Positions 33,316-41,467 of a stretch of 64,000 nt of DNA are shown here, piece after piece. The notes under the pieces are model-generated. The model was not told the origin of the DNA and did no database searches. It was given only the letters and a program-made list of their open reading frames with translations. The translations under genes were made by a program, and so were the position numbers. Position 1 is the first letter of the stretch, and every line of letters begins with the position of its first letter. Source of the stretch: Schaedlerella arabinosiphila (GTDB lineage Bacteria > Bacillota > Clostridia > Lachnospirales > Lachnospiraceae); assembly GCF_003885045.1 (NCBI RefSeq), contig NZ_RHJS01000002.1, positions 4,643,302 through 4,707,301 on the forward strand, given 5' to 3'.

Positions 33316-34623
33316 ATGAGTGTAAAGAAAAGCGATGTTCTGGTCATAGGCGGCGGAACGGCTGCATGTGCGGCAGCGGAAGCCATCCTGCAGGCCGGAA
33401 AGAATGTAACCATGGTATTCCCGAACGGCGGCAGCAGTGAAGTCTCCGCCGGTTCAATAGATATTCTGGGAGTGGTTCCGGGTGAAGAACCTGTGATCTG
33501 CGGAGATTATAAGGAAGGAATCCCCGTGCTGCTGGAAAAATACCCGAATCATGTATATGCGAAATGCGCGGATGAACTGGAACAGGGCGTAAAGGCATTG
33601 GTATCCCTTGCGGAAGCCGGGGGCTGTAAGCTGAGAGGATTTGACGGAAAAAATGTATGGATTCCGAATATGCTGGGGACATTTTCTATAAATGCATATG
33701 TTCCGGAAATGTCGGGCGACGGGATACTGATTCCTGGAGAAGAAAAGAAAGTCCTTGTAGTGGGCGTGAAAGGAAACGTAGCCTTCAACGCAAAGGCTGC
33801 GGCCATGTCTTATCAGCAGTACCAGAAAAAAATCGGAGGGAAGGCAGATTATTTTTCCGCGGAAATCCGGCTGACGGGCTGGGGGGACAGACGCAAGGTC
33901 AGCGACGGGGAGCTTGCGGACTATCTGGATACCGCCGAAGGGGCAGGGGAGCTGATCGCTTCGATCCAGACATTCTGCAGAAACAACCGATATCCTTTTG
34001 ACCTGATCCTCTTACCGCCGGTTCTGGGATATGTACACGAACAGGAACTTCTGTCGGAGATCCGGAAAGCCTGCGGCTGCAAGGCGGCGGAGGTACAGGC
34101 TCTGGGAAATTCAGTGGTGGGCTATCGGTTTACCCGGGCTCTTTACAGAGGACTGGAGATGCGGGGAGCCAGGCTGCTCCGGGGGGCAAAGGTTACCGCC
34201 GTTTCGCCGGCGGAAAACGGAATCGAAGCAGAGTGCACGATCGGCCTGACTGACCAGCTTCATCCGGGGGAGAAAGTCACGGTACACGCATCCTCCGCTG
34301 TTCTGGCTACGGGAGGCTTCGTAGGCGGCGGGATCAAGGCACGCAGGACAGAGGTCTGGATCGAATTGCTGGATAAAAAGCTGGGCGGCATCACGGCGGA
34401 TCACCTGGACAGAGACGCGGTCAGTACATCCGGACAGGAATTTTTGCGGATGGGTGCGGAAGTGAATGAGGACATGTCCGTGAAGGATGAGAAGTATAAC
34501 GGACGTTTGTTTGCCTGCGGCGGCGTTCTTGCGGGACACAATAGCGCAAGTGAACGCAGCGGGGCGGGAATCGCGGCGGCATCCGCATATCTGGCCGGAA
34601 AAAATGCGGCGTTGAACATATAA
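33316..34623 (+). CDS. glpB: GlpB-like flavoprotein subunit
   Basis: 435 residues, ATG 33316 behind AAGGAGGG and 12 bp after the glpA stop. Flavin motif DVLVIGGGTAACAAAEAILQAG (GGGxAG variant), GWGDRRKVSDGELA, the GlpB-type blocks PPVLGYVHEQELL and AVLATGGFVGGGIKARR, and the C-terminal RLFACGGVLAGHNSASERSG. GlpB subunits bind FMN and pass electrons from GlpA to the membrane-linked GlpC. Translation is coupled with both neighbours. Confidence 0.88.
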   Translation: MSVKKSDVLVIGGGTAACAAAEAILQAGKNVTMVFPNGGSSEVSAGSIDILGVVPGEEPVICGDYKEGIPVLLEKYPNHVYAKCADELEQGVKALVSLAEAGGCKLRGFDGKNVWIPNMLGTFSINAYVPEMSGDGILIPGEEKKVLVVGVKGNVAFNAKAAAMSYQQYQKKIGGKADYFSAEIRLTGWGDRRKVSDGELADYLDTAEGAGELIASIQTFCRNNRYPFDLILLPPVLGYVHEQELLSEIRKACGCKAAEVQALGNSVVGYRFTRALYRGLEMRGARLLRGAKVTAVSPAENGIEAECTIGLTDQLHPGEKVTVHASSAVLATGGFVGGGIKARRTEVWIELLDKKLGGITADHLDRDAVSTSGQEFLRMGAEVNEDMSVKDEKYNGRLFACGGVLAGHNSASERSGAGIAAASAYLAGKNAALNI

Positions 34624-34638
34624 GGAGGTGGGAAAAGG

Positions 34639-35667
34639 ATGGCAACACAAGACTTTTCAAAATTGTACTATCGGACGGCCAACTGCCTGACAAGTGACAT
34701 CATAGCAGATTTTTCTCCGGTCAGCCGGGTACTGGGGGCGGACACATCTACAGGAATGGGGGTTGTGTTCACGGCGATGGGGACCCGGTTTGATATGCAG
34801 TATGTGGCGAAAGAAGCTTTTATGGCGACAGACAGCTACGAATCAGATACACGCAGTATTGATGATACCCCGGTTGCGGAGGTGATGCGCTATGTCCGCA
34901 GTGAAATCATTGCGGGAGGACATGTGCCGGAAGCGTATCAGGAATTGACGGAAAAGATCCGAAAAGGGGAGAGCGTCTACGCGCAATACCGTGTATTTAA
35001 AACAGGATGCGTGGGGAGCGACGTGCTGTTTTTAATCAGCCCCGCCGCAGAGGATGCCGCAAAGACTGCAGAGAATTTTATGGGATTTTCCAAAAAGCTG
35101 GGCAAAAGCTGCTTCTGCACGAATGAATATCAGGACTGCGGGTACCTGCTGCTCCAGCTCGGGCAGACCGACGCGGCAAACGCGCAGGCAGAGGCAATGA
35201 AAGGAACGCTTGAAAACTACCGGGAGATCGTGACGGATGACAGCTACGTCCTGGACGCCCTTCTCATACAGTTTCCGGAGCTTTCCGAAAAAATCAGATT
35301 CATAGATGCATTTATTTATGAAGGAAAAGAAGCGGTAAAGCAGGTAAAGGAAGATATCGTACTGCACGAGAGCGGGATTATCCAGCGTCTGTATCCCTCC
35401 CGAAGGGTGGACTATCAGAAGCTGTTTGCAGATGCAAATGTGATCCTGCCGAAGAGAAGCGGCTTCGATGTGACGGATTCAGGTCTGGCAGGGGGGCTTG
35501 GCCTGTATGAACCAAAGAACCTTACGGCAATCTCCGGCCGGAGGATGGCAGATCTGGCCCGGCCGGAACATGACGTGATCATGACCCCCTGCGCCTGCGA
35601 GGCTGCCGGCCTGAATTGCGCGGAAAAAGAGAAGGTCGTGACACTGCTCGATTACATATGTAAGTAA
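34639..35667 (+). CDS. GlpC/HdrB-like CCG-domain protein lacking Fe-S cysteines
   Basis: 342 residues in the glpC position, 15 bp after glpB, SD AAGGAGGTG. Similarity to GlpC/HdrD-type proteins is visible in DDTPVAEVMRYVRSEIIAGG-HVPEAYQ and in a C-terminal CCG-like domain (HESGIIQRLYPSRRVDYQKL, DSGLAGGLGLYEPKNL, DVIMTPCACEAAG). However, the N-terminal CxxCxxCxxxCP clusters are absent, and the CCG motifs have become HES and DSG; only PCACEAAGLNC keeps cysteines. Electron transfer by Fe-S as in E. coli GlpC therefore seems lost; a structural or adapter role is possible. Confidence 0.65.
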   Translation: MATQDFSKLYYRTANCLTSDIIADFSPVSRVLGADTSTGMGVVFTAMGTRFDMQYVAKEAFMATDSYESDTRSIDDTPVAEVMRYVRSEIIAGGHVPEAYQELTEKIRKGESVYAQYRVFKTGCVGSDVLFLISPAAEDAAKTAENFMGFSKKLGKSCFCTNEYQDCGYLLLQLGQTDAANAQAEAMKGTLENYREIVTDDSYVLDALLIQFPELSEKIRFIDAFIYEGKEAVKQVKEDIVLHESGIIQRLYPSRRVDYQKLFADANVILPKRSGFDVTDSGLAGGLGLYEPKNLTAISGRRMADLARPEHDVIMTPCACEAAGLNCAEKEKVVTLLDYICK

Positions 35668-35715
35668 AATAATACACAGAAAACGGGTTGCAAACAATTG
35701 AAGGAGGAAACCAAA

Positions 35716-37026
35716 ATGAAATATGATCCGAATATATTTAAGATGCCGGAGTCCATTGAGAAAGATCAGTATATCGTCTGTACTTATTTTTGCCAGGGGT
35801 ATACGTCCGACCTGCTGAACAAGGTGGGCTCTATGGCCATAGAACAGACGACAGGCACGTGGGCGCCGGTTCCGCTGGAGACGCCCGAAGTCAGGAGACG
35901 CCACGGCGGAAAAGTGATCGCGGTGCATGAAATCCCGTGCTATGAATTTGAAATGCCCGAAGCAAAGGGACAGGAGCGCATGGCAGTGTTCCAGATCGCG
36001 TTCCCGTTTGAAAATATGGGCGCGAACCTTCCCCAGGTACTGACTTCCGTGATCGGAAACATTTCCATGGCAGGGAAGTTGAAATTGATAGACATTGATT
36101 TCCCGAAGGCGTTTACGGACGGCTTCCAGGGGCCCAGGTTCGGCGTAGAAGGGCTGAGGGAGATCACGGGAGTGCCGAAGCGGCCGTTCATTGTCAGCAT
36201 GATCAAGCCGTGTACGGGCGCAACGCCGGAAAATGCGGGCAAGCTGATCCGCGAACTGGCTATGGCAGGGATTGACTGGATCAAGGACGATGAGTTGTTC
36301 AGCGATACCGATTACTGTACGGTAAAGGCCAGAGTTAAAATCGCGGCTGAAATCCTGAAGGATGTGTATGAAAAAACCGGAAAGCGTGTGATCTATTCTC
36401 CCAATATCACGGACCGCCCGGACCGGATGCTGGATAAGGCGAAAATGTGCAGGGAAATGGGAATCCCGGGACTGATGATCAATGCGCTGACCGTGGGCTG
36501 GCCGGCAATGCAGATGATCGCGGAGAACGACGAGGTGGATCTGCCGATCCTGGCGCACCCGGCATTTGCAGGGGCGATGTATGAATCCCATTACTCCGGG
36601 ATTTCCAGCCATCTGGTTCTCGGAAAGTTTATGCGTATGAGCGGCGCGGATCTTGTGATTTATCCGTGCGCATACGGGAAGGTGGACATCCAGCGGGAGA
36701 GATATATTCGGATCGCGCAGTCCCTCCTGACCGATTTCCGGGGCATGAAGCGTACCTTCCCGGGACCGGCGGCAGGGGTATACCAGGGCCTGATCCCCAA
36801 TGTGGCGGACGATCTTGGAATGGACTTTTCCATCTCGGCAGGAGCGGCAATGCATGCCCACCCGATGGGGGCGGCAGCCGGAGTAGAAAGCCTGATCAAG
36901 GCGGCGGAAGCCACCGCGGAGGGCATCTCCCTGGAAGAGGCGGCAAAAGACTGCGAATCCCTTAAGGCGGCTTTAGACCTCTGGGGAATCGGAGTCCATC
37001 AGGACCTGTTTGATCTGAAAAAATAG
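35716..37026 (+). CDS. RuBisCO-like protein (form IV type)
   Basis: 436 residues from ATG 35716 (AAGGAGGAAA). It has the RuBisCO large-subunit fold markers: RFGVEGLREITGVPKRPFIV, then SMIKPCTG (Lys164, cf. Lys175), AGIDWIKDDEL (Lys190, Asp192, Glu193, cf. the carbamylated Lys201/Asp203/Glu204), LAHPAFAGA (His281, cf. His294) and GAAMHAHPMGAAAGVESLI. The loop-6 region is ADLVIYPCAYGKVDIQ, unlike VVGKLEG, so it is not a carbon-fixing enzyme. RuBisCO-like proteins enolise, isomerise or decarboxylate keto-sugar phosphates or acids (MtnW; the OiaX enzymes of apionate catabolism). Here it would act on the product of the Glp-like dehydrogenase. Confidence 0.88.
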   Translation: MKYDPNIFKMPESIEKDQYIVCTYFCQGYTSDLLNKVGSMAIEQTTGTWAPVPLETPEVRRRHGGKVIAVHEIPCYEFEMPEAKGQERMAVFQIAFPFENMGANLPQVLTSVIGNISMAGKLKLIDIDFPKAFTDGFQGPRFGVEGLREITGVPKRPFIVSMIKPCTGATPENAGKLIRELAMAGIDWIKDDELFSDTDYCTVKARVKIAAEILKDVYEKTGKRVIYSPNITDRPDRMLDKAKMCREMGIPGLMINALTVGWPAMQMIAENDEVDLPILAHPAFAGAMYESHYSGISSHLVLGKFMRMSGADLVIYPCAYGKVDIQRERYIRIAQSLLTDFRGMKRTFPGPAAGVYQGLIPNVADDLGMDFSISAGAAMHAHPMGAAAGVESLIKAAEATAEGISLEEAAKDCESLKAALDLWGIGVHQDLFDLKK

Positions 37027-37058
37027 GGAAGCTGTACAGGACAGATACGAAATAGAAG

Positions 37059-37988
37059 ATGATGAAGAGAAAAAGAGTAGATCTGCATGTCCACAGCGGA
37101 TATTCCAGCGACGGGACGTTCGGGGTGCATGAACTTTTTGCCCAGGCAAAGGAGCTCCATATGGAGGGGCTGGTGATCGCGGATCATGATACCTGGGAAG
37201 CCTGGGAGGAGGCAGAGCAGGAGTCAGAGCTCACAGGCATCCGGACGATTCCCGCACTGGAGCTGTCCTGTGTTGATGAAAGCAGGATGGTGCATATCCT
37301 GGGATATGGAATTGATACAAAAGGCAGCCACAGGCTGTCAGAGACGGTAAAACGGATTCAGCAGTCACGGATCGGCATTCTTCCACAGATCCAAAGGAAT
37401 CTGGAGAGGGAAGGGTTCTTTGTCGATATGGAAAGGGTCAATCAGCTTGCATATCCGCATCCGGCGGTGATTACCAATTTTGCAGACGCGATCCTGCAGG
37501 ATCCGCGCAATGGGGATCACCCCAAATTGGTTCCATACCGGCCGGGCGGAGAAAAATCGGATGTGCCTTATATCAGGTTTATCAAGGACTACCTGGTGGC
37601 GGGAAGCAAATGCTATGTACCCGAGTATATCGTGGACATATTCGAGGGAATCCGGATGATCCGGGAAGCAAAAGGGGTTCCGGTTCTTGCGCATCCCGGA
37701 GAGTGGTTTACGACCCGGGATGAGAACAAGATGGAACGTATGCTGGAATGCGGCCTTCAGGGGATGGAGGTATATACGCCTTATCATTCCCCGGAACAGA
37801 CTGCATATTATCACGGGCTGGCTGCGAAGTTCGGACTGCTGCAGACGGCTGGCTCCGACTACCACGATATCAGTAAAAAACCGGGACATTGGATGGGAAT
37901 GGTGGAGGCGGCAAGTTTGGACATGTTTGATGCATTGCAGAGGAAAATAGACGAAAACCGGCAGAGGAGGCACAAATGGAATCAATAG
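37059..37988 (+). CDS. PHP-domain phosphoesterase
   Basis: 309 residues. PHP metal-binding motifs in order: RVDLHVHSGYSSDG (7-20), VIADHDT, IPALELSC, PHPAVITNFAD, LAHPGEW and GSDYHD. These build the trinuclear metal site of PHP phosphatases related to histidinol phosphatase and 3',5'-nucleotide phosphatases (TrpH). Its place between the RuBisCO-like and PTS genes suggests it removes phosphate from a pathway intermediate. It follows the RuBisCO-like gene by 32 bp and overlaps the EIIA gene by 13 bp. Confidence 0.85.
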   Translation: MMKRKRVDLHVHSGYSSDGTFGVHELFAQAKELHMEGLVIADHDTWEAWEEAEQESELTGIRTIPALELSCVDESRMVHILGYGIDTKGSHRLSETVKRIQQSRIGILPQIQRNLEREGFFVDMERVNQLAYPHPAVITNFADAILQDPRNGDHPKLVPYRPGGEKSDVPYIRFIKDYLVAGSKCYVPEYIVDIFEGIRMIREAKGVPVLAHPGEWFTTRDENKMERMLECGLQGMEVYTPYHSPEQTAYYHGLAAKFGLLQTAGSDYHDISKKPGHWMGMVEAASLDMFDALQRKIDENRQRRHKWNQ

Positions 37989-38461
37989 GGTTATATACGA
38001 ATCAGACAATGCTCCTGACAGGAGCCAGCGCGGCAGACGCCGAAGAGGTCATTCGGATGCTATGCGGCAAAGCAATGGAGAACGGATGTATTGAGCAGAA
38101 GTTCATTACCGCAATTCTGGAACGGGAGAAGGAATATCCTACCGGACTGCCTGCTGCGGTGCCGGTTGCCATTCCACATATCCATGAAGGCTGTCTGCGG
38201 TCGTTTTTTTCCGCGGCGGTGCTCAATGAACCGGCTGCATTCTGTTCCATGGGCGATCCGGATGAACAGATTGACACCAGGATCGTATTTTTGTTCGGCA
38301 TTACGGACCCAAGCTGTCAGACAGACGTTTTGAAAAAATTCTGTACCATTTTCCAGGATGAGGAAACGATGGAACAATTGTCGGAAACGGAAGATGCCGA
38401 AGAACTGCTGCACAGAATGAAAGAGCTGCTGGGCGATTATTTAGTGACAGAGGAAGCTTGA
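37976..38461 (+). CDS. PTS EIIA component (fructose/galactitol type)
   Basis: 161 residues of the PTS_EIIA_2 fold: MLCGKAMENGCIEQKFITAILEREKEYPTG and the phosphorylation site VAIPHIHEG with active His68, then IVFLFGITDP. It takes phosphate from HPr and passes it to EIIB. It overlaps the PHP gene by 13 bp and is followed by EIIB (38 bp) and EIIC, so the operon encodes a complete group-translocation system. Confidence 0.9.
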   Translation: MESIGLYTNQTMLLTGASAADAEEVIRMLCGKAMENGCIEQKFITAILEREKEYPTGLPAAVPVAIPHIHEGCLRSFFSAAVLNEPAAFCSMGDPDEQIDTRIVFLFGITDPSCQTDVLKKFCTIFQDEETMEQLSETEDAEELLHRMKELLGDYLVTEEA

Positions 38462-38499
38462 AATCAGTGGGATATAAGACAAAAAAGGAGAGGGTGCTT

Positions 38500-38802
38500 A
38501 TGAAAGCAAAAATAAGTATGGCGGTTGCCTGCGGAGGAGGAATTTTTACAACAACAGTAGTCACCGATAAGATCAAAGAAATTCTGAAAAAAGAAAAGAT
38601 ACCGTTTTCCATCACACCCCACAAAATTACAGAGGTACCGAACCTTGCGGGTTACGACCTGATCATAGTAACCGGAAAGACCAATGCCAAAAACAAGGCC
38701 GGCGCTCCGATCATGCTGGGGCTGCCGCTGTTTACAGGCGTGGGGGCTGAGGAATTTACGGAAGAAATGCTCAAAGAGATTCGAAGGATCATGGAAGAAT
38801 AG
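38500..38802 (+). CDS. PTS EIIB component (galactitol type)
   Basis: 100 residues from ATG 38500 (AAGGAGAGG). The GatB-type fold begins ISMAVACGGGIFTTTVVTDK with the phosphocysteine Cys11; VPNLAGYDLIIVTGKT follows. Length agrees with GatB (about 94). It receives phosphate from the EIIA and hands it to the incoming substrate at EIIC. Confidence 0.9.
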   Translation: MKAKISMAVACGGGIFTTTVVTDKIKEILKKEKIPFSITPHKITEVPNLAGYDLIIVTGKTNAKNKAGAPIMLGLPLFTGVGAEEFTEEMLKEIRRIMEE

Positions 38803-38827
38803 GATTACGTACAGGAGGTGGCGATTT

Positions 38828-40288
38828 ATGCAGGCTTTACTACAGATTGGAAATGCGTTCAACAATGTGATGGGCATTTTCGGAAGTACGATCATTGTAC
38901 CGATTATCATTTTTATCATCAGTATGTGTATGAGAGTCGGTGTGAAAAAATCTTTCCAGGGAGCGGTCTATATGGCGGTCGGCCTGACGCTCTTCAATGC
39001 GGTTCTTGGGGTGCTGATGTCCGCCATCACGCCTTATGTTACCGCAATGGCAGACAATGTGGGGATTTCACTGCCCTATATTGATATCGGATGGCAGGGG
39101 GCGTCCGTGGTGGTGTATTCCAATACGCTGGGATATATATATCTGGTGCTTGGGCTCGGACTGAACCTGATCCTGTTTGCCTTAAAGCTGGTGGATACCT
39201 TCCAGCCGACAGATATCTGGAATTATTACCAGTTCGTATTCTGGGCAGTGATCGTCCAGTTTACGACGGGAAGCTTTGCGCTGGGCGTTGCGGCGGCGGT
39301 CGTATGCAATCTGGTGGTGCTCCTGATTGCGGATATCATCGCACCGTCCCTGCAGGAATTTAACGGATATGATAACCTGACGCTTACCAGTGTTCCCCAA
39401 GGCGGAGCGCCGTTTGCGATGATCGTCAGGTGGGTGGTCATGAAACTGAAGATCAAAACGAGACCGATCAGCGCGGAAAGCCTGCAGGAAAAGTTTGGCT
39501 TCTGGGGAGAGCCGCTTTCCATCGGATTGGTGGTGGGAATCCTGATCGCGGTTTTAGGCTCTACCCAAAACCTGGGGGAGGTCGGCACATGGGCCGGAAT
39601 CCTGGCAACCGCAATCACGATTGCCGGTGTTATGGTGATCTATCCATCGGTTTCCGGATTGTTTGTGAAGGGGCTGATCCCCCTGAGCCAGTCCATGCAG
39701 GCCCGCGCCCGGGCAGGGCAGACAAACCGCAAATTTTTCCATGTTGCCATGGACCCGGCGGTTTTCTTTGGAAACGGGGACAACATGGCGGCGGCCTTGA
39801 TCCTGATTCCGATCGTGTTTTTTACGTCTCTGGTTATGCCGGGAAATAAAATCCTGATGCTGGCGGATATTCCGGCAATGGCGTTTATGACGGCCGGCCT
39901 GATCTTCGTGTTCCGCGGAGATATCCTGATGACGATTATATCAGGCACGATCTGGTTTAATATCGCGAATATTTTAAATTCGGACGTATGCGCGGCATTT
40001 ACGAAAGCGGCGGAATCGGCGGGGGTTGCGTCTCAGATGTCGTCGGTAGCGGACGCGTTCTCACAGGGGCTTGGAATTGCCTCCTGGACAGTAGGGACCA
40101 ATCCGGTCCTGTACCTTGTATATAAAGCATTCTCGGCAGAGGGGATCATGCGTATTGCAGGGATCGCCCTTGTGCTTGCCGCTTACGCATGTATCTATCT
40201 TTCCTTCCGAAAGGATAAAAAGAAATGGTGGATGGCAGCAGGAGCAAGTGAAGAATATCTGACGGAACGGGGGTATATTGAATCATAA
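38828..40288 (+). CDS. PTS EIIC component (galactitol type)
   Basis: 486 residues from ATG 38828, SD AGGAGGTG. A hydrophobic protein of about ten membrane segments with GatC family features: an N-terminal GNAFNNVMGIFGSTIIVPII, the amphipathic VYMAVGLTLFNAVLGVL, WGEPLSIGLVVGILIAVLG, and the substrate-site region AMDPAVFFGNGDN. GatC homologues carry galactitol, arabitol or other polyols. Imported substrate emerges phosphorylated. It is the last gene of the operon; a promoter for the next gene overlaps its end. Confidence 0.9.
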   Translation: MQALLQIGNAFNNVMGIFGSTIIVPIIIFIISMCMRVGVKKSFQGAVYMAVGLTLFNAVLGVLMSAITPYVTAMADNVGISLPYIDIGWQGASVVVYSNTLGYIYLVLGLGLNLILFALKLVDTFQPTDIWNYYQFVFWAVIVQFTTGSFALGVAAAVVCNLVVLLIADIIAPSLQEFNGYDNLTLTSVPQGGAPFAMIVRWVVMKLKIKTRPISAESLQEKFGFWGEPLSIGLVVGILIAVLGSTQNLGEVGTWAGILATAITIAGVMVIYPSVSGLFVKGLIPLSQSMQARARAGQTNRKFFHVAMDPAVFFGNGDNMAAALILIPIVFFTSLVMPGNKILMLADIPAMAFMTAGLIFVFRGDILMTIISGTIWFNIANILNSDVCAAFTKAAESAGVASQMSSVADAFSQGLGIASWTVGTNPVLYLVYKAFSAEGIMRIAGIALVLAAYACIYLSFRKDKKKWWMAAGASEEYLTERGYIES

Positions 40289-40306
40289 CATAAAAAATGT
40301 TATAAT
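40278..40306 (+). promoter_or_regulatory. Promoter of the CdaR-like regulator
   Basis: TTGAAT (40278-40283), 17-bp spacer and TATAAT (40301-40306), overlapping the last codons of the EIIC gene. Confidence 0.7.
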
Positions 40307-40354
40307 TTCCTGGTATACAGTGAAGGAATGTTCAAGTGTGAGGTGGTGCGGAAT

Positions 40355-41455
40355 ATGGCAGATAGATTCTTTCAGGGATACGTATACCAGCTGCAGGGAA
40401 GTATTTCAAGAACCTTCGGAGTGATAGACAATAAAGAGATTGTTTCGTGCAGCAATCAGGAGCTGATCGGAAACAGAAATCCTTTTCAGCTTATGTCGCA
40501 CAGAACGGTGGAAAATGAGTGCTTTTCTGTAGGAAATAATACTTACCGCGTGTTTTATGAAAACAGCTTTGTGAAGTTTGCGGTGTTTGTGGAAGGGACG
40601 GATAAGGTTGCGGAGGAATACGCGACGATATTGTCGGTCTGTTTTACCGGGATGAAATCCTATTTCGAAGAAAAATACAATCGGCATCTGTTCTATAAAA
40701 ATCTGTTCCTGGAAACTATTTTGCCGGGGGATATCAATGTACGCGCAAATATGATGAAGATTCCATTGTTAAAGCCGAGGGTGGTCTTTCTGCTTCGTTT
40801 TCCAAGGGTGGATACGCAGTGGGACTTGGGGCTTCTGTTTTCGAATACGGAAAAACCCGGGAAATATGAGATTTTTTCCATGACGGAGACGGATGTGATC
40901 CTGATCGCGGAAACCAGATCCAATACTTCCCGGGAAGAACTGGACGAAATGGGCTGTTATTTTCAGAAAGCGGCTTCGGAGCTATTCGGGGTATCGCCTG
41001 TGACGGGGATTGGAAGTATTGTGACGGATATCCGGCAGCTTGCGGAATCGTATAAAGAGTCGGTCTATGTGCTTACTCTTTTGTATTTGTTTGAGGGAAA
41101 GACGTCGGTTGTGAATTATAACCGGCTGGGGATCAAACGGCTGATCTACCAACTGCCGCTGCCGCTTTGCGAGGCATATTTGAAAGAAGTATTTGTAAAA
41201 GGCAGCTTTGAAACGCTGGAAGAAGAGACGCTGGAGACGGTGAAGTGCTTTTTCGACAACAACCTGAATGTATCGGAAACGGCTCGTCAGCTGTATATTC
41301 ACAGAAATACGCTGATGTACCGTCTGGAAAAGGTGAAGAAGCTGACCGGACTGGATGTGCGTATCTTTGACCATGCGGTCATATTTAAGCTGGCAATGGT
41401 GATTCACAGGCATATCAGATATAAGGGAAATATAAGTACAGCTCCTGACAGTTAG
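40355..41455 (+). CDS. CdaR/PucR-type transcriptional regulator
   Basis: 366 residues from ATG 40355, SD GAGGTGG. The C-terminal HTH_30 domain ETLETVKCFFDNNLNVSETARQLYIHRNTLMYRLEKVKKLTGLD is diagnostic; a GGDEF-like central domain (VFLLRFPRV...VILIAETRS) precedes it. CdaR homologues activate sugar-diacid or glycerate catabolism. Adjacency to the RuBisCO-like/PTS operon makes it the probable activator of that operon and supports an acidic sugar as inducer. Confidence 0.85.
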   Translation: MADRFFQGYVYQLQGSISRTFGVIDNKEIVSCSNQELIGNRNPFQLMSHRTVENECFSVGNNTYRVFYENSFVKFAVFVEGTDKVAEEYATILSVCFTGMKSYFEEKYNRHLFYKNLFLETILPGDINVRANMMKIPLLKPRVVFLLRFPRVDTQWDLGLLFSNTEKPGKYEIFSMTETDVILIAETRSNTSREELDEMGCYFQKAASELFGVSPVTGIGSIVTDIRQLAESYKESVYVLTLLYLFEGKTSVVNYNRLGIKRLIYQLPLPLCEAYLKEVFVKGSFETLEEETLETVKCFFDNNLNVSETARQLYIHRNTLMYRLEKVKKLTGLDVRIFDHAVIFKLAMVIHRHIRYKGNISTAPDS

Positions 41456-41467
41456 GAGCTGTTTTTT
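41438..41467. terminator. Bidirectional terminator over convergent stop codons
   Basis: ACAGCTCCT (41438-41446) pairs with AGGAGCTGT (41454-41462), then TTTTTT. The stop codons of the CdaR-like (41455) and AraC (41452) genes lie in its loop and 3' arm and overlap by 4 bp. Confidence 0.85.

Noticed and set aside
31672..35667. Ordinary glycerol-3-phosphate dehydrogenase operon glpABC
   Set aside because: Third subunit has no Fe-S cysteines, and no glpF/glpK/glpT lies nearby; the operon continues into RuBisCO-like and PTS genes.
35479..36861. 460-codon antisense frame over the RuBisCO-like gene
   Set aside because: Shadow of the GC-rich sense gene; no SD or domain.
35716..37026. Carbon-fixing RuBisCO
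   Set aside because: Loop-6 lysine motif and other form I-III residues are not conserved; no phosphoribulokinase or AMP-pathway genes nearby.
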